From: Tolypothrix brevis GSE-NOS-MK-07-07A
GTDB taxonomy: Bacteria; Cyanobacteriota; Cyanobacteriia; Cyanobacteriales; Nostocaceae
Direction of reading: 5' to 3'
DNA length: 64,000 bases
Assembly (NCBI GenBank): GCA_019358985.1
Contig: JAHHIJ010000035.1
Coordinates: forward strand, 19,557-83,556
Shown here: positions 22,601 to 30,895 of the stretch, in pieces
How positions within the stretch are numbered: the stretch's first letter is position 1
Layout: each line of letters starts with the position of its first letter
The notes under the pieces: generated by a model
The model's database searches: none
The model's input: the letters and a program-made list of their open reading frames with translations, nothing else
Told to the model about the DNA's origin: nothing
Position numbers and translations under genes: made by a program

Positions 22601-23223
22601 GTTGGAAGCAGCGAATTATTGAGGAGAATTTGTTGCATCCACAGGTGATTTATGGGTATTTTCCTTGTCAGGCTGAGGGGAATACGCTGTATGTTTATGA
22701 CCGCAGAGACGCAGAGAACGCAGAGGTAAGAGCAAGTTTTGAGTTTCCGAGGCAGAAGTCTTTGAGGAGACTTTGTATTGCAGATTTCTTTGCGCCGAAG
22801 GAATCGGGAATTATTGATGTGTTTCCGATGCAAGCGGTGACTGTGGGTGAGGTTGCGACGGAGTTTGCTCAGAAGTTATTTGCAGCTAATCAATACACTG
22901 ATTATCTGTATTTTCACGGCTTGGCGGTGCAAGTGGCGGAAGCTTTGGCTGAGTGGACACACGCTCGAATTCGCCGGGAATTAGGCTTTGTGGCTGATGA
23001 ACCGGATAGTCTTCGCGATATTTTGGCACAGAGATATCGCGGTTCGCGGTATAGTTTTGGCTATCCGGCTTGCCCGAATATGCAGGATCAGTATAAGCAA
23101 CTGGAGTTGTTGGGGACTGACAGGATTAAGATGCACATGGATGAAAGTGAGCAGATTTATCCAGAACAGTCTACAACGGCGATTATTTGCTATCACCCAG
23201 TAGCGAAGTACTTTAGCGCGTAG
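19699..23223 (+). CDS. metH: Cobalamin-dependent methionine synthase
   Basis: Transfers methyl from 5-methyltetrahydrofolate to homocysteine through B12. Order: homocysteine-binding barrel (1-325) with zinc Cys in LGLNCATGP and [11 protein letters not shown]; pterin-binding barrel (about 340-620; [17 protein letters not shown]); B12 cap and B12-binding domain with the axial His in [16 protein letters not shown]; reactivation AdoMet domain (about 880-1174), with [10 protein letters not shown] and SFGYPACPN. 1,174 residues, normal for cyanobacteria. At about residues 1001-1012 ([12 protein letters not shown]) the frame runs through a dispersed GCAGAGACGCAGAG repeat. No clear B12 riboswitch is visible upstream. 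Confidence 0.96.
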   Translation: MTHSFLERLHSPDRPVLVFDGAMGTNLQTQNLTAEDFGGAQYEGCNEYLVHTKPEAVAKVHRDFLAAGADVIETDTFGSASIVLAEYDLADQAYNLTKTAAELAKGVAAEFSTPEKPRFVAGSMGPTTKLPTLGHIDFDTMKASFAEQAEGLWDGGVDLFLVETCQDVLQIKAALNGIEEVFAKKGDRRPVMVSVTMETMGTMLVGTEINAVVTILEPYKIDILGLNCATGPDLMKPHIKYLSEHSPFIVSCIPNAGLPENVGGHAHYRLTPMELRMSLMHFVEDLGVQVIGGCCGTRPEHIQQMAEIAKELKPKVRHPELEPAAASIYSTQAYDQDNSFLIVGERLNASGSKKCRDLLNSEDWDGLVSMARAQVKEGAHILDVNVDYVGRNGERDMHELVSRIVNNVTLPLMLDSTEWEKMEAGLKVAGGKCLLNSTNYEDGEPRFLKVLELAKRYGAGVVIGTIDEDGMARTAEKKFQIAQRAYRQAVEFGIPGTEIFFDTLALPISTGIEEDRENAKGTIEAIRRIRQELPGSHVILGVSNISFGLNPAARVVLNSMFLHEAIAAGMDGAIVSPNKILPLSKIEERHQEVCLELIYDRRRFDGDVCVYDPLGELTTLFEGVTTKRDRSLDESLPIEERLKRHIIDGERIGLEEHLQKALENYPPLQIINVFLLDGMKVVGELFGSGQMQLPFVLQSAETMKAAVAFLEPLMEKSESGNNAKGTFIIATVKGDVHDIGKNLVDIILSNNGYKVINLGIKQPVENIIEAYEKHQADCIAMSGLLVKSTAFMKDNLQVFNEKGITVPVILGGAALTPKFVHEDCQNAYKGKVVYGKDAFSDLHFMDKLMPAKSQGDWDNLQGFLNEAVQELENGHKEAEEKTKEETDEPKVIDTRRSEAVTVDIERPTPPFWGTQLLRESDISLEEIFSYLDLQALIAGQWQFRKPKEQSKEEYQAFLNEKVYPILDSWKQRIIEENLLHPQVIYGYFPCQAEGNTLYVYDRRDAENAEVRASFEFPRQKSLRRLCIADFFAPKESGIIDVFPMQAVTVGEVATEFAQKLFAANQYTDYLYFHGLAVQVAEALAEWTHARIRRELGFVADEPDSLRDILAQRYRGSRYSFGYPACPNMQDQYKQLELLGTDRIKMHMDESEQIYPEQSTTAIICYHPVAKYFSA
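22700..22732. repeat. CGCAGAGACGCAGAGAACG repeat inside metH
   Basis: A common Nostocales intergenic repeat (CGCAGAGACGCAGAGAACG then CAGAGG) read in frame in the AdoMet-binding domain. A related copy lies at 54933-54955 in the opposite orientation. Confidence 0.75.
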
Positions 23224-23312
23224 TCTTTCTTACTTACGCCTTAGCCCCCTCTTTCTTTACGGGGAGGGGGAATTTATATATAGGATGTATTTGGGTTGCA
23301 ATCAGTATTTTT

Positions 23313-23879
23313 ATGCCAAGTCTTTACATTATTGGTGGTGCTAATGGTTCGGGTAAAACGACTGCTGCAATGAATTTGCTGCCTAATTTTCTTAAGTGTT
23401 TTGAGTTTGTCAATGCAGACGCTATTGCTGCTGGACTTTCGCCGTTTAATCAGGAGTCGGTTGCTATTGAAGCTGGGCGTTTGATGCTACAACGATTGCG
23501 ATTTTTATCAAATTCAAGTAGTAATTTTGCTTTTGAAACGACACTTGCAGCACGAACTTTTACACCATTTATTATTGACTGCAAACAAAAAGGTTATACA
23601 ATTAATCTAATATACTTTTGGCTCCAAAGTCCTAATTTGGCAGTAGAAAGGGTAGCTAGGCGAGTTGCAAGCGGTGGACACTCGATTCCAGAAGATGTGA
23701 TTCGTCGGCGCTATGAACGAGGACAAAAAAATCTGATTTATTTATATTTGCCTTTATGTGATGGTTGGATGGTTTATGACAATTCAACTTTATCACCGAT
23801 ATTAGTTGCTGAACGAATTATTAATCAACAGCCGACAATTTATGAAGATGGAATCTGGAATAAAATTACAGGAGGATAA
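23313..23879 (+). CDS. Zeta-toxin-like P-loop kinase
   Basis: 188 residues of the zeta/AAA_33 type: Walker A LYIIGGANGSGKTTAAMN, FEFVNADAIAAGLSP, the segment FAFETTLAA and the Arg-rich RRRYERGQKNL. Zeta toxins phosphorylate UDP-GlcNAc; related small kinases have other or unknown substrates, so toxicity is uncertain. A 71-residue gene starts two bases after its stop with a strong AGGAGG, an operon layout like a toxin-antitoxin pair but with the kinase first. Confidence 0.75.
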   Translation: MPSLYIIGGANGSGKTTAAMNLLPNFLKCFEFVNADAIAAGLSPFNQESVAIEAGRLMLQRLRFLSNSSSNFAFETTLAARTFTPFIIDCKQKGYTINLIYFWLQSPNLAVERVARRVASGGHSIPEDVIRRRYERGQKNLIYLYLPLCDGWMVYDNSTLSPILVAERIINQQPTIYEDGIWNKITGG

Positions 23880-23880
23880 A

Positions 23881-24096
23881 ATGACGGAAGAAGAAATGAA
23901 AAAGCTGCATAGCATAATTGATGTGGGTATTAAAGAAGCTGTTGCTCAAGCAATCGAACGACATCGGCAACTCGGTCAACCTATAACTATTATGCAAAAT
24001 GACAAGGTTGTGATTTTATCTGCTGAGGAAATATCTCAGATTAAAAGTCAGCTATCAACAAAATCTATAAACGTCCAACAATCACTTCCAGAATAG
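23881..24096 (+). CDS. Small partner protein of the zeta-like kinase
   Basis: 71 residues from ATG 23881, MTEEEMKKLHSIIDVGIKEA. Strong ribosome binding site AGGAGG at 23870-23875, inside the end of the kinase gene. It is charged and probably helical, with an Ile/Ala-rich centre and a Ser/Gln-rich tail. I do not recognise a named family; the position suggests an antitoxin or modulator. Its 3' end overlaps the end of the convergent GUN4 remnant. Confidence 0.6.
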   Translation: MTEEEMKKLHSIIDVGIKEAVAQAIERHRQLGQPITIMQNDKVVILSAEEISQIKSQLSTKSINVQQSLPE

Positions 24097-24743
24097 AGAA
24101 ATCAATTTCATCACATCGCTCTGTCTTTCCTGAACGCAGCATTAAAGCTAATGGAAGATGTCCAGGAGGTGCTGTTCGTAGAGAATCATACAGGTCAACA
24201 TAGTACAACCAATTTCTCTCTTTACGCCAGCCAACTACGGCACCAAATTTTTCTTCTACTTCGTAATTTGTATAATCAGTATCACAACCACCTCCAAGCT
24301 TTTTCCAAATTTTCTTTTGAACACTAAAACCAAAGCGCCCATTGCTATGCTTTACCCACAATTTATTTATAGTGTTCAAGTCTTTCCTCGGAAGAACTTT
24401 AATATGTTCCGAGCCAAAATAGTTTCTAAGGTAAGTCCTGTATCGTGAGGATTCAGGTAATTCGTTTTGAGATACAGTATAGTTTACCTTTAGCTTTAGG
24501 GTCGTTTTTAGCTTCATTTGCCCAATCATTGGCTACTTTCCGTTGAGCATCCGTTGGACTATATCCCTGAGATTGTAGTTGAGTTAACAACTGTTGTATC
24601 TGAGCAGCAGCTTGGGATAAATTCTGGCTCATGTTTATGTAATTACCATGTACTTCTGTGTAATTTCCTTGTATAGATTGGTTGAAATTACCGCCAATAC
24701 TGCCAATATTGTATGTATTACGATTTTCTTCGTTCATATACAA
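24065..24743 (-). pseudogene. GUN4-domain protein remnant with broken frame
   Basis: From ATG 24743 the first frame reads MYMNEENRNTYNIGSIGGNF and NYINMSQNLSQAAAQIQQLL, the N-terminal module often found in small cyanobacterial signalling proteins, and ends at 24453. A second frame gives a C-terminal GUN4 domain (PRKDLNTINKLWVKHSNGRF, then AVVGWRKERNWLYYVDLYD and PPGHLPLALM). Between about 24400 and 24480 the two do not join, and the N-terminal helices of GUN4 are missing. This looks like an internal deletion that also shifted the frame. GUN4 domains bind tetrapyrroles in chlorophyll synthesis; here no function is expected unless the second frame is translated alone. Confidence 0.65.
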
Positions 24744-24876
24744 GCTTCTTGCAAAGTTTTTACTACTGCATACTATTACCAGTTTGCAAGAAGACTGTAT
24801 GTGACTAAAATCACAGTTTTCTCGATTAGCTTGAGGCAGGCAAAAATTAGAAGGCTATATTTCACCTCATATCTCA

Positions 24877-25521
24877 TTACCGTTGCATATGTTGTCGCAC
24901 CCAAAGACGAAAAGCTTTGAGTGTTGCATTTCTACCTGCTGTTGTACTTCGCTCACGATATTGAGGAATCACCTCTATCAGCGCAAATCTGGCAAAATTT
25001 AAGCTTTGTTGAGACTCTGCATAAGTTCCATCTTGCAGTATATTAATTTGTAACTTACCTTTCTCAAAACGCCAAAGTTCCGGAACTTTTAATGCTTGAT
25101 AAATATTAGGATGAGTGCGTGAAGTAATATCAACTTCTAAAGCTAAATCTGGAGGGGGATCTATTGTTAAATCTAGTCGTTTCTTTCCGCGAATCTTGGA
25201 CTCGTTTTTTATATAAAAACACTGATCGGGTTCTATACCTTGAGCCATTGCTTGATTTTTGAAAGTCGTAGAACCAAGACATCTAAACTCAATATCGAGT
25301 TCTTCTAGAAGCGCTTTAACTAAATCGCTAATAATTTCTTTATCGTCTTCATGTTCTGGCAATGGTGCCATAATTTCCAGTATTCCCCTGTCGTATGCAA
25401 TTCTGGCTGCACGGTGTTCTCCTAAATCTTCGAGAATTGTTTCCAATTCTTGCCAGGTTACATCTTTGAGTAGGACTCTTTGTCCTGGTGGAACTTGGAT
25501 GCGCTTTAATTCCAACAACAT
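24877..25521 (-). CDS. Uma2 family protein (DUF820)
   Basis: 214 residues from ATG 25521, preceded by AAGGAG at a good distance; a GTG at 25530 is the alternative. Blocks: VTWQELETILEDLGEHRAAR, IAYDRGILEIMAPLPEHE, GIEPDQCFYI and the core PPPDLALEVDITSRTHPNIY with ALKVPELWRFEKG. Same subfamily as the gene at 46263 (the two share the GILEIM.PL..HE and RSFRSWLRQ-like tail), and distinct from the one at 12023. Function unknown, nuclease-like fold. Confidence 0.85.
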   Translation of the reverse strand: MLLELKRIQVPPGQRVLLKDVTWQELETILEDLGEHRAARIAYDRGILEIMAPLPEHEDDKEIISDLVKALLEELDIEFRCLGSTTFKNQAMAQGIEPDQCFYIKNESKIRGKKRLDLTIDPPPDLALEVDITSRTHPNIYQALKVPELWRFEKGKLQINILQDGTYAESQQSLNFARFALIEVIPQYRERSTTAGRNATLKAFRLWVRQHMQR

Positions 25522-25588
25522 CTTCTCCACTCCTTGAAGTTCATATCTAAGTTTAGGTTACTTCAGTTTTATCCAGAAAAGTCTATTT

Positions 25589-27457
25589 TTATGGCTGAAT
25601 CAAATGTTGCTCAGATTTACGGTATTTGGCAATGAATCTGCGGTGTTTGAAGAGTGAATAAAGCAGGATGGTGAAAAAAGGTAATGCGGTTCCGGTTAAT
25701 GCTAATAGGATGAAGGGGTTATGAAATCCGAGAATAAAACCCATACCTACACTAACGCCTAAGCCTGCGGTTAATGGCAAAAATATATCATCAAACAGCC
25801 AATCTATAATTGTACATAGAAGACAAAGCACGGAAAATATGCTAGAGAAAACTAAAAACCCGATGATAGCAAAGAATATTGCATCCATCAAAATCACCAA
25901 AATAGTTCCTATCAAATTAATAGGACCAGGTTGAGCTATAGAGCGAACTACAGCTCCAACAATGAAGCCAACTACACCCATAGCTATAGAGCCAAATGCA
26001 CCCCCAGCCGCACTTCTCTCAATCGCAGCCACCATATCACGATTTGAATAGTCAGAGCGACGGTTAAACTTTTTCCACAGGATAAATATAGGACAAATGA
26101 TAGTTGCAATTACAGCTCCAAATTTCATGCCAACAATACTTCCAGACAATATCGAATCCCAAGCTAAATTGATACCCAAAACGACACCCTTCGCAGCAAT
26201 CACAGGCACAACCCAGGCTATAGCCATAGTTGTTATCTCACAAATTAAAAACAGCCAAATCAGATTAGCATAGGATATTTTTTGCCGCTCAATTGGCACA
26301 GGTGCAGTTGATACTTCAAGGTTGACAATATGAATATCTGGGTATGCATTTGTATGCAAGAAAAGCTGACGTTTATACAACTTATCTGCCATTAACTTAC
26401 TCGTATCAACTTGGATATAACACTCAACACGATTGCCGATAAATTTAGCAGGTGTTATAGAAATCCAAGCATGGTAATCTGGTGTGTGTGGTGGGTCGTG
26501 GGGATGAGGTGCAACTTCCCATCTACCCTCCAAATGTGTTTCTGGTACTGAGTTACTAATAGTAATTGTTTGCGTTAATTTTTCACCTAATCTAGTCGCC
26601 CGAAAGTTCAGCGTTGTTGTGCTGAATTCAACATTTGGCTGACGTATAATATTGCGTGAATCTAATGCCTTTAGTGCCTCAAGCGCTGTTTGTGCATTTG
26701 CAAAGCGGTTGCTCTGTCGCGGTTGCACCATCTTTTCTAGCCAGTTGATCAAGCTTAAATTCAATTTAGGCAATAAATGCCGAAAGTTAATCAAATAGGG
26801 GTCATCATGATCGGTTAAATTCTGAATCTCGGCAGACTTAACGCTTGTAAGCAGACAAATTAAGGTTGCTCCTAAGCCATATAGGTCAGATGCTTTTGTA
26901 GGCTGACGCATTTGCTCTGGTGGAATAAAACCGGGAGTACCTTTGAATACACTACTACCAAATACTTCCTGAGTGCCAATTCTAGCAAAGCCAAAATCAA
27001 TTAGATACACCTCAAGTTGGTCATTTACTAAGATATTTTCTGGTTTGATATCCCGATGAATAACTACCAAAGTGCGATTTTGCAAATAAACCAAAATCTC
27101 TAGTGCTTTGACAGCAATTTCCTTAATTTCCTCTGGTCTAAAGCTACGTGCGACACCTAACGATGGAGCGTCAATATATTTTTGAATCATACAAAAGCCA
27201 TCAGGTGTACCAAAAGACCCCAAATAGCTAGGAATACCGGGATGGTTTAGTCCCCGCAAAACTTCAATTTCTCGCTGGTAAGTGTCGTAAGCTGACCAAG
27301 TAGAACCTGCTTGGGCAAAGCAAAACTGCTTCAGTACAACCTGTTTACCTGTGTCAATATTTGATGCCAGCCAAGTTATCCTTCCCCCCTCTCGATTTCG
27401 TCCCAGTTCGCTGATGATTTGATAGCCATGTGGAGAAAAATCTGAGTAGTTACTCAT
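25589..27457 (-). CDS. Membrane-bound Ser/Thr protein kinase
   Basis: 622 residues. Kinase domain about 10-265: Gly loop ELGRNREGG, Lys in VVLKQF, catalytic loop VIHRDIKPENILVND, DFGFARIG, and the activation end GTPGFIPPEQM. A beta-rich segment (about 275-390) follows, NVEFSTTTLNFRATRLGEKL, then at least five hydrophobic helices to the C-terminus (ANLIWLFLICEITTMAIAW, GSIVGMKFGAVIATIICPIF, and others). Likely a membrane signalling kinase. The middle domain resembles the Ig-like stretch of other cyanobacterial kinases. No obvious partner beside it. Confidence 0.9.
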   Translation of the reverse strand: MSNYSDFSPHGYQIISELGRNREGGRITWLASNIDTGKQVVLKQFCFAQAGSTWSAYDTYQREIEVLRGLNHPGIPSYLGSFGTPDGFCMIQKYIDAPSLGVARSFRPEEIKEIAVKALEILVYLQNRTLVVIHRDIKPENILVNDQLEVYLIDFGFARIGTQEVFGSSVFKGTPGFIPPEQMRQPTKASDLYGLGATLICLLTSVKSAEIQNLTDHDDPYLINFRHLLPKLNLSLINWLEKMVQPRQSNRFANAQTALEALKALDSRNIIRQPNVEFSTTTLNFRATRLGEKLTQTITISNSVPETHLEGRWEVAPHPHDPPHTPDYHAWISITPAKFIGNRVECYIQVDTSKLMADKLYKRQLFLHTNAYPDIHIVNLEVSTAPVPIERQKISYANLIWLFLICEITTMAIAWVVPVIAAKGVVLGINLAWDSILSGSIVGMKFGAVIATIICPIFILWKKFNRRSDYSNRDMVAAIERSAAGGAFGSIAMGVVGFIVGAVVRSIAQPGPINLIGTILVILMDAIFFAIIGFLVFSSIFSVLCLLCTIIDWLFDDIFLPLTAGLGVSVGMGFILGFHNPFILLALTGTALPFFTILLYSLFKHRRFIAKYRKSEQHLIQP

Positions 27458-27671
27458 ATTTATTTTGAGGTAGGGAAAAGTTTCAGTATATTCTCTAATA
27501 AATTATAAAAAATCTAGTGAAGAGTTATTGTAAATATTTTTTACAGCAGAGCGATCGCACTTTTAGTGCTTTTTTGCGATCGCAACACCAGAAAAAGCTA
27601 TTCTGGCATCAGTCTACACGAATTTCTTCACCTGTAAAGCTTTATCCTATAAATAAACAAGGAGTAAAAAT

Positions 27672-27953
27672 ATGCAAGCTTACAAACTCAAAGGAAAAAT
27701 TGACGACGCAGGTAATTTAATAATTGCAGAACCTGTGAAAATGCCTCCTGGAGATGTGGAAGTGATTGTTTTGCAAGCAGTTGAGAGTGCGAGTTCCACA
27801 GATACCGAAACCGAGTCACAAGCACAGACACCAAAGAGAAAATCTAAGGTAAAATCACTTAAGGAGTTACTAGAAAATGCTCCTCCTATTCCGCCTGACT
27901 TTGACCCGGAACAGGCAAGATGGGAAGGATTGAAGGAAAAATACGATTTGTGA
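27672..27953 (+). CDS. Antitoxin of a PIN-domain toxin pair
   Basis: 93 residues, MQAYKLKGKIDDAGNLIIAE, AAGGAG seven bases before the ATG. The N-terminal strand pattern (KLKGKIDDAGNLII) is the usual DNA-binding or swapped-hairpin start of cyanobacterial antitoxins, followed by a Ser/Thr-rich linker and a basic KRKSKVKS stretch, then a toxin-binding tail SLKELLENAPPIPPDFDPEQ. Its TGA stop overlaps the GTG start of the toxin (GTGA), which indicates coupled translation. Confidence 0.8.
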   Translation: MQAYKLKGKIDDAGNLIIAEPVKMPPGDVEVIVLQAVESASSTDTETESQAQTPKRKSKVKSLKELLENAPPIPPDFDPEQARWEGLKEKYDL

Positions 27954-28366
27954 TAGTACTTTTAGATACCAACATTATTGTAGACGTAGCCCTTGAACGA
28001 CAGCCTCATTTTGAGGCAAGTCAACAAGTACTATTACTAGTTGAGCAAGGTCTAATTGAAGGTTATATATCAGCTTCAACCTTCAGTGACCTTTATTATA
28101 TTATCCGTAAATCAAGAGGTCGAGAATGGACAACAGATTTTTTGAATTGGTTGGTCACATATTGCCAAGTTGCTACTGTTAATGAAGCAGTAATTAGAAT
28201 GGCACTAACTGCCAACTTTAGGGATTTTGAAGATGCTATTCAATACAGCACTGCGGTAGTTAATCAATTGGATGCTATTGTTACTCGCAATCCTCAAGAT
28301 TTTCCGGTTACAACTCCGCAAATTATTACACCTGAACAGTTGATTCAATTAACAATTTCTTCCTAG
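27950..28366 (+). CDS. PIN-domain ribonuclease toxin (VapC-like)
   Basis: 138 residues from GTG 27950: VIVLLDTNIIVDVALERQPH with the first Asp, ASTFSDLYYIIRK, and the later acidic FEDAIQYSTAV and IVTRNPQDFP. The acidic set of the PIN active site is complete, so an RNase is expected. Start choice rests on the GTGA overlap with the antitoxin; an earlier ATG in frame at 27920 lies inside the antitoxin gene. The TAG stop is formed by the TA target of the MITE at 28366 plus its first G; deletion of the element would give the same stop. Confidence 0.85.
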   Translation: MIVLLDTNIIVDVALERQPHFEASQQVLLLVEQGLIEGYISASTFSDLYYIIRKSRGREWTTDFLNWLVTYCQVATVNEAVIRMALTANFRDFEDAIQYSTAVVNQLDAIVTRNPQDFPVTTPQIITPEQLIQLTISS

Positions 28367-28468
28367 TAGTCTGTCAAATTCATTTTGACGGGTTGGTAGT
28401 GTGAGCGAGACGCTCACGAAGCGAGCAAGATGCTCGCACTACCCATCAATTTAACCTTGACAGACTAC
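28366..28468. mobile_element. MITE with 12-bp inverted ends and TA target duplication
   Basis: GTAGTCTGTCAA at 28366-28377 and TTGACAGACTAC at 28457-28468, each flanked by TA. The inside holds a second inverted repeat (GTGAGCGAGACGCTCAC, GCGAGCAAGATGCTCGC). TA duplication and ends are of the IS630/Tc1-mariner type; no transposase is inside, so it is non-autonomous. Confidence 0.8.
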
Positions 28469-28531
28469 TAGAGACATATCTATTTTCTCGTTGTAACCGG
28501 ATTAGTGGTGGCAGCAGTCCTCCCGGATATA

Positions 28532-28556
28532 CGTTCCCACGCTCTGCGTGGGAACG
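28532..28556. terminator. Strong hairpin between convergent genes
   Basis: CGTTCCCAC and GTGGGAACG separated by GCTCTGC form a nine-pair stem. It lies between the PIN toxin and the carotenoid oxygenase, which converge, and may end both transcripts; it also belongs to a frequent cyanobacterial repeat type. Confidence 0.5.
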
Positions 28557-28572
28557 AGATTGCAGTGTTCAT

Positions 28573-29967
28573 TTACACAGAGGCACTCAATTGTTCTTCA
28601 GAAATCCAAGCACCGTGAAAGCCGTAGGGGACACGTTGCGGAATTAACACACGCGCTACAGGTTCGGCATTTACATCTTGGGCATTGACTACGACGAGTT
28701 CAGATGTGTCTTCTGTGGTATCGTAAACAAAAGTTATCAGCCAGCCTTCATCTTCTGATGTAGCATTGGGAAAAGGTACAAAAATCGCTTCACCACCATA
28801 GCGTCCTTGTCCGAATTCGTGGGTTTCGGATTTACCACTGCTGAAGTCATACTTAATCAAACCATCGAACAGCAGCACGGTACTAGGTGTGATTTTTGCT
28901 GTATAGCCGTACCGCATTTTTCGCCCCAATAGCTGTTCATTCACGCGCGGGAATTCCCCAGGCACATCGTCCAGCATCTCTTCCCGCACAGTGCCGGTAG
29001 TGAGGTTAAACCGCCAACGATATAGGCGGGGAATATCTGCATCGGGATCATGGGATGCCTGAGAGAATCCTAGCATCGTAGAAGTCACACGGCATCCAAT
29101 AAGCACTACTTCATTCCCCTCCTCATAGGCGTTGAGGGTATGAGAGACGAAGCAAGCGGGACTTTCAAACCAGCGGATATTACTGTTGTCGCCGTGACGT
29201 GGGACAATACCAAAACGACTGGGGCGATCGCTCTCAAACATCATCATCGGTTCTCCCTTTTGCATCCGTTCGATGCTAAAAGTCAAGGGCAAATCCATAA
29301 AAATTGTATAATTTTCGGTGATGGCGAAATCATGCATCATCACTCCCATCGGCAAGTCAATCGGTACTGTTCGCAATAGTTCACCTGACGCAGAAACTAC
29401 ACTATATTGCAGATATGGTGGTGCGAAGGAGTAACCAAAAAACATCATCTCACCCGTTACCGGATCTACCTTGGGATGTGCCGTAAAAGCAGATTTTAGC
29501 TTACCGTTATAGTTATATTCGCCAATTGTATCTAAATTGGGAACTTTGATGACGTGAGGCGCACCGCCTTCCCACAGCGCTAAAAATTGACCTGCGTGCC
29601 AAGTTAAAGCAGTATTACCAGCATTCTTGTAGAAATCGTGGGGATTATCTTTCTGTGACGGTTCTAACATGCCACTCCAAAGAGCTTTACCTGCTTCATG
29701 CTCAATTTTCCATCCTTTTGTTTGCACGTAGCGATTGCGGTAAGTAGCTTTACCGTTGCTAATTCGCACACCATGCAACATTCCATCCCCATCAAACCAA
29801 TGATACTGTCCAATGGGTGTCCATTGCGGATTGGAACCATTTCGCACGAGCATCCCCGATAAGTCGTCCGGTAGTTCACCAATGACTTTCAGCGTTTGGG
29901 TGGTGATTTCTTTGTGTACTGGTGCAAAGTTTCCATCAAGATAGGGATTGACTGGTGTTGTAACCAT
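28573..29967 (-). CDS. Carotenoid oxygenase (RPE65/ACO family)
   Basis: Non-haem iron dioxygenase cleaving carotenoids or apocarotenoids. 464 residues. The four iron-binding His are seen in LTWHAGQFLALWEGG, FTAHPKVDPVTGEM, GVMMHDFAITENYT and YGFHGAWISEE. The N-terminus has NPYLDGNFAPVHKE and LPDDLSGMLVRNGSNPQW, typical of bacterial apocarotenoid oxygenases. Substrate and cleavage bond cannot be told from sequence; a retinal-forming apocarotenal oxygenase is the likeliest. Divergent from the phosphatase gene at 30083. Confidence 0.92.
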   Translation of the reverse strand: MVTTPVNPYLDGNFAPVHKEITTQTLKVIGELPDDLSGMLVRNGSNPQWTPIGQYHWFDGDGMLHGVRISNGKATYRNRYVQTKGWKIEHEAGKALWSGMLEPSQKDNPHDFYKNAGNTALTWHAGQFLALWEGGAPHVIKVPNLDTIGEYNYNGKLKSAFTAHPKVDPVTGEMMFFGYSFAPPYLQYSVVSASGELLRTVPIDLPMGVMMHDFAITENYTIFMDLPLTFSIERMQKGEPMMMFESDRPSRFGIVPRHGDNSNIRWFESPACFVSHTLNAYEEGNEVVLIGCRVTSTMLGFSQASHDPDADIPRLYRWRFNLTTGTVREEMLDDVPGEFPRVNEQLLGRKMRYGYTAKITPSTVLLFDGLIKYDFSSGKSETHEFGQGRYGGEAIFVPFPNATSEDEGWLITFVYDTTEDTSELVVVNAQDVNAEPVARVLIPQRVPYGFHGAWISEEQLSASV

Positions 29968-30082
29968 TTGTGATGATATGTGAATCTGTGATTAGCCTTT
30001 TGTTCAATATATTAGCGATATTCTATTTCTGACTACAGTTATAGATATCCGCCCTGCATAACAATCCAAAATCCAAAATCCC

Positions 30083-30721
30083 ATGACCTTAACTCTTTAT
30101 TTCCTGCGTCACGGACAAACAGAATGGAGTCGCAATAATGCTTTTTGCGGTTCGCTAGATCCAGAACTTACCCCAGATGGTATGGAAATGGCTTCATCTT
30201 TTGCTTCCTCATATAGTTCTATTCCTTGGGAAGCAATTTTTTGCAGTCCGATGCACAGAACTTTGGCAACTGCAAGACCTTTGTGCGAAGCTGTAGAAAT
30301 GCAACCACAACTGCGGGATGGTTTAAAGGAAATTCACTACGGTAAGTGGGAAGGAAGCACACCAGAAGCGGTTACTATGGAATTTCACGATGATTATATC
30401 CGCTGGTTAGCAGATCCGGCGTGGTATGCGCCGACTGGTGGAGAAATGGCTGTTGCGATCGCTTCTCGTGCTACTCAGATTATTGAAGAAATTAAGCAGC
30501 TTTATAGCGATGGCAATGTGTTAATTGTTTCTCACAAGGCAACTATCAGAATTATGCTGTGCAGTCTGTTGGGAATTGATGTCGGACGCTTTCGTTTTCG
30601 TTTGGGATGTCCGGTTGGGTCGGTGAGTGTTGTAGAATTTACTTCCCACGGTCCATTATTGAAGGTTTTGGCTGACCGCACTCATTTAGATGAACGGTTG
30701 CGGAATTTACCAGGAACGTAA
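30083..30721 (+). CDS. Histidine phosphatase family protein
   Basis: 212 residues. Starts MTLTLYFLRHGQTEWSRNNA with the phospho-His motif LRHGQT, second Arg in CSPMHRTLATARP, Glu in LKEIHYGKWEG, and the second His in LIVSHKATIRIML. The last has SHK rather than the usual SHG. Family members include phosphoglycerate mutase-like and sugar-phosphate phosphatases; the acid-base Glu (KEIHYG.WEG) fits a phosphatase. Exact substrate unknown. Confidence 0.85.
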   Translation: MTLTLYFLRHGQTEWSRNNAFCGSLDPELTPDGMEMASSFASSYSSIPWEAIFCSPMHRTLATARPLCEAVEMQPQLRDGLKEIHYGKWEGSTPEAVTMEFHDDYIRWLADPAWYAPTGGEMAVAIASRATQIIEEIKQLYSDGNVLIVSHKATIRIMLCSLLGIDVGRFRFRLGCPVGSVSVVEFTSHGPLLKVLADRTHLDERLRNLPGT

Positions 30722-30756
30722 AAAATTCCAAATTCAAAATAGGCATAGAAAGTCCA

Positions 30757-30832
30757 GAGAGACGTAGCATTGCACAGACGTAGCATTGCACAGACGTAGC
30801 ATTGCACAGACGTAGCATTGCTACGTCTCTAC
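30757..30832. repeat. Expanded palindrome: left arm repeated with a 16-bp period
   Basis: GACGTAGCATTGCACA is repeated three times (30761, 30777, 30793), then GACGTAGCATTG closes with CTACGTCTCTAC. It is a TAGCA-core palindrome whose left half has been amplified; the right arm continues with TTGTTTTCTTCTTGTGTCTAAT, the usual end of the larger element. Confidence 0.85.
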
Positions 30833-30895
30833 ATTGTTTTCTTCTTGTGTCTAATTCCAAATTGAGGATTTGTAAACTTAAAACCAGGTATTACC

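Noticed and set aside
27517..27720. 67-residue frame before the PIN antitoxin
   Set aside because: No homology, crosses a repeat with GCGATCGC sites and overlaps the antitoxin start, which has its own AAGGAG.
30639..30860. 73-residue frame with repeated Cys/Leu motif on the minus strand
   Set aside because: It is the translation of the 16-bp palindrome arm repeats.
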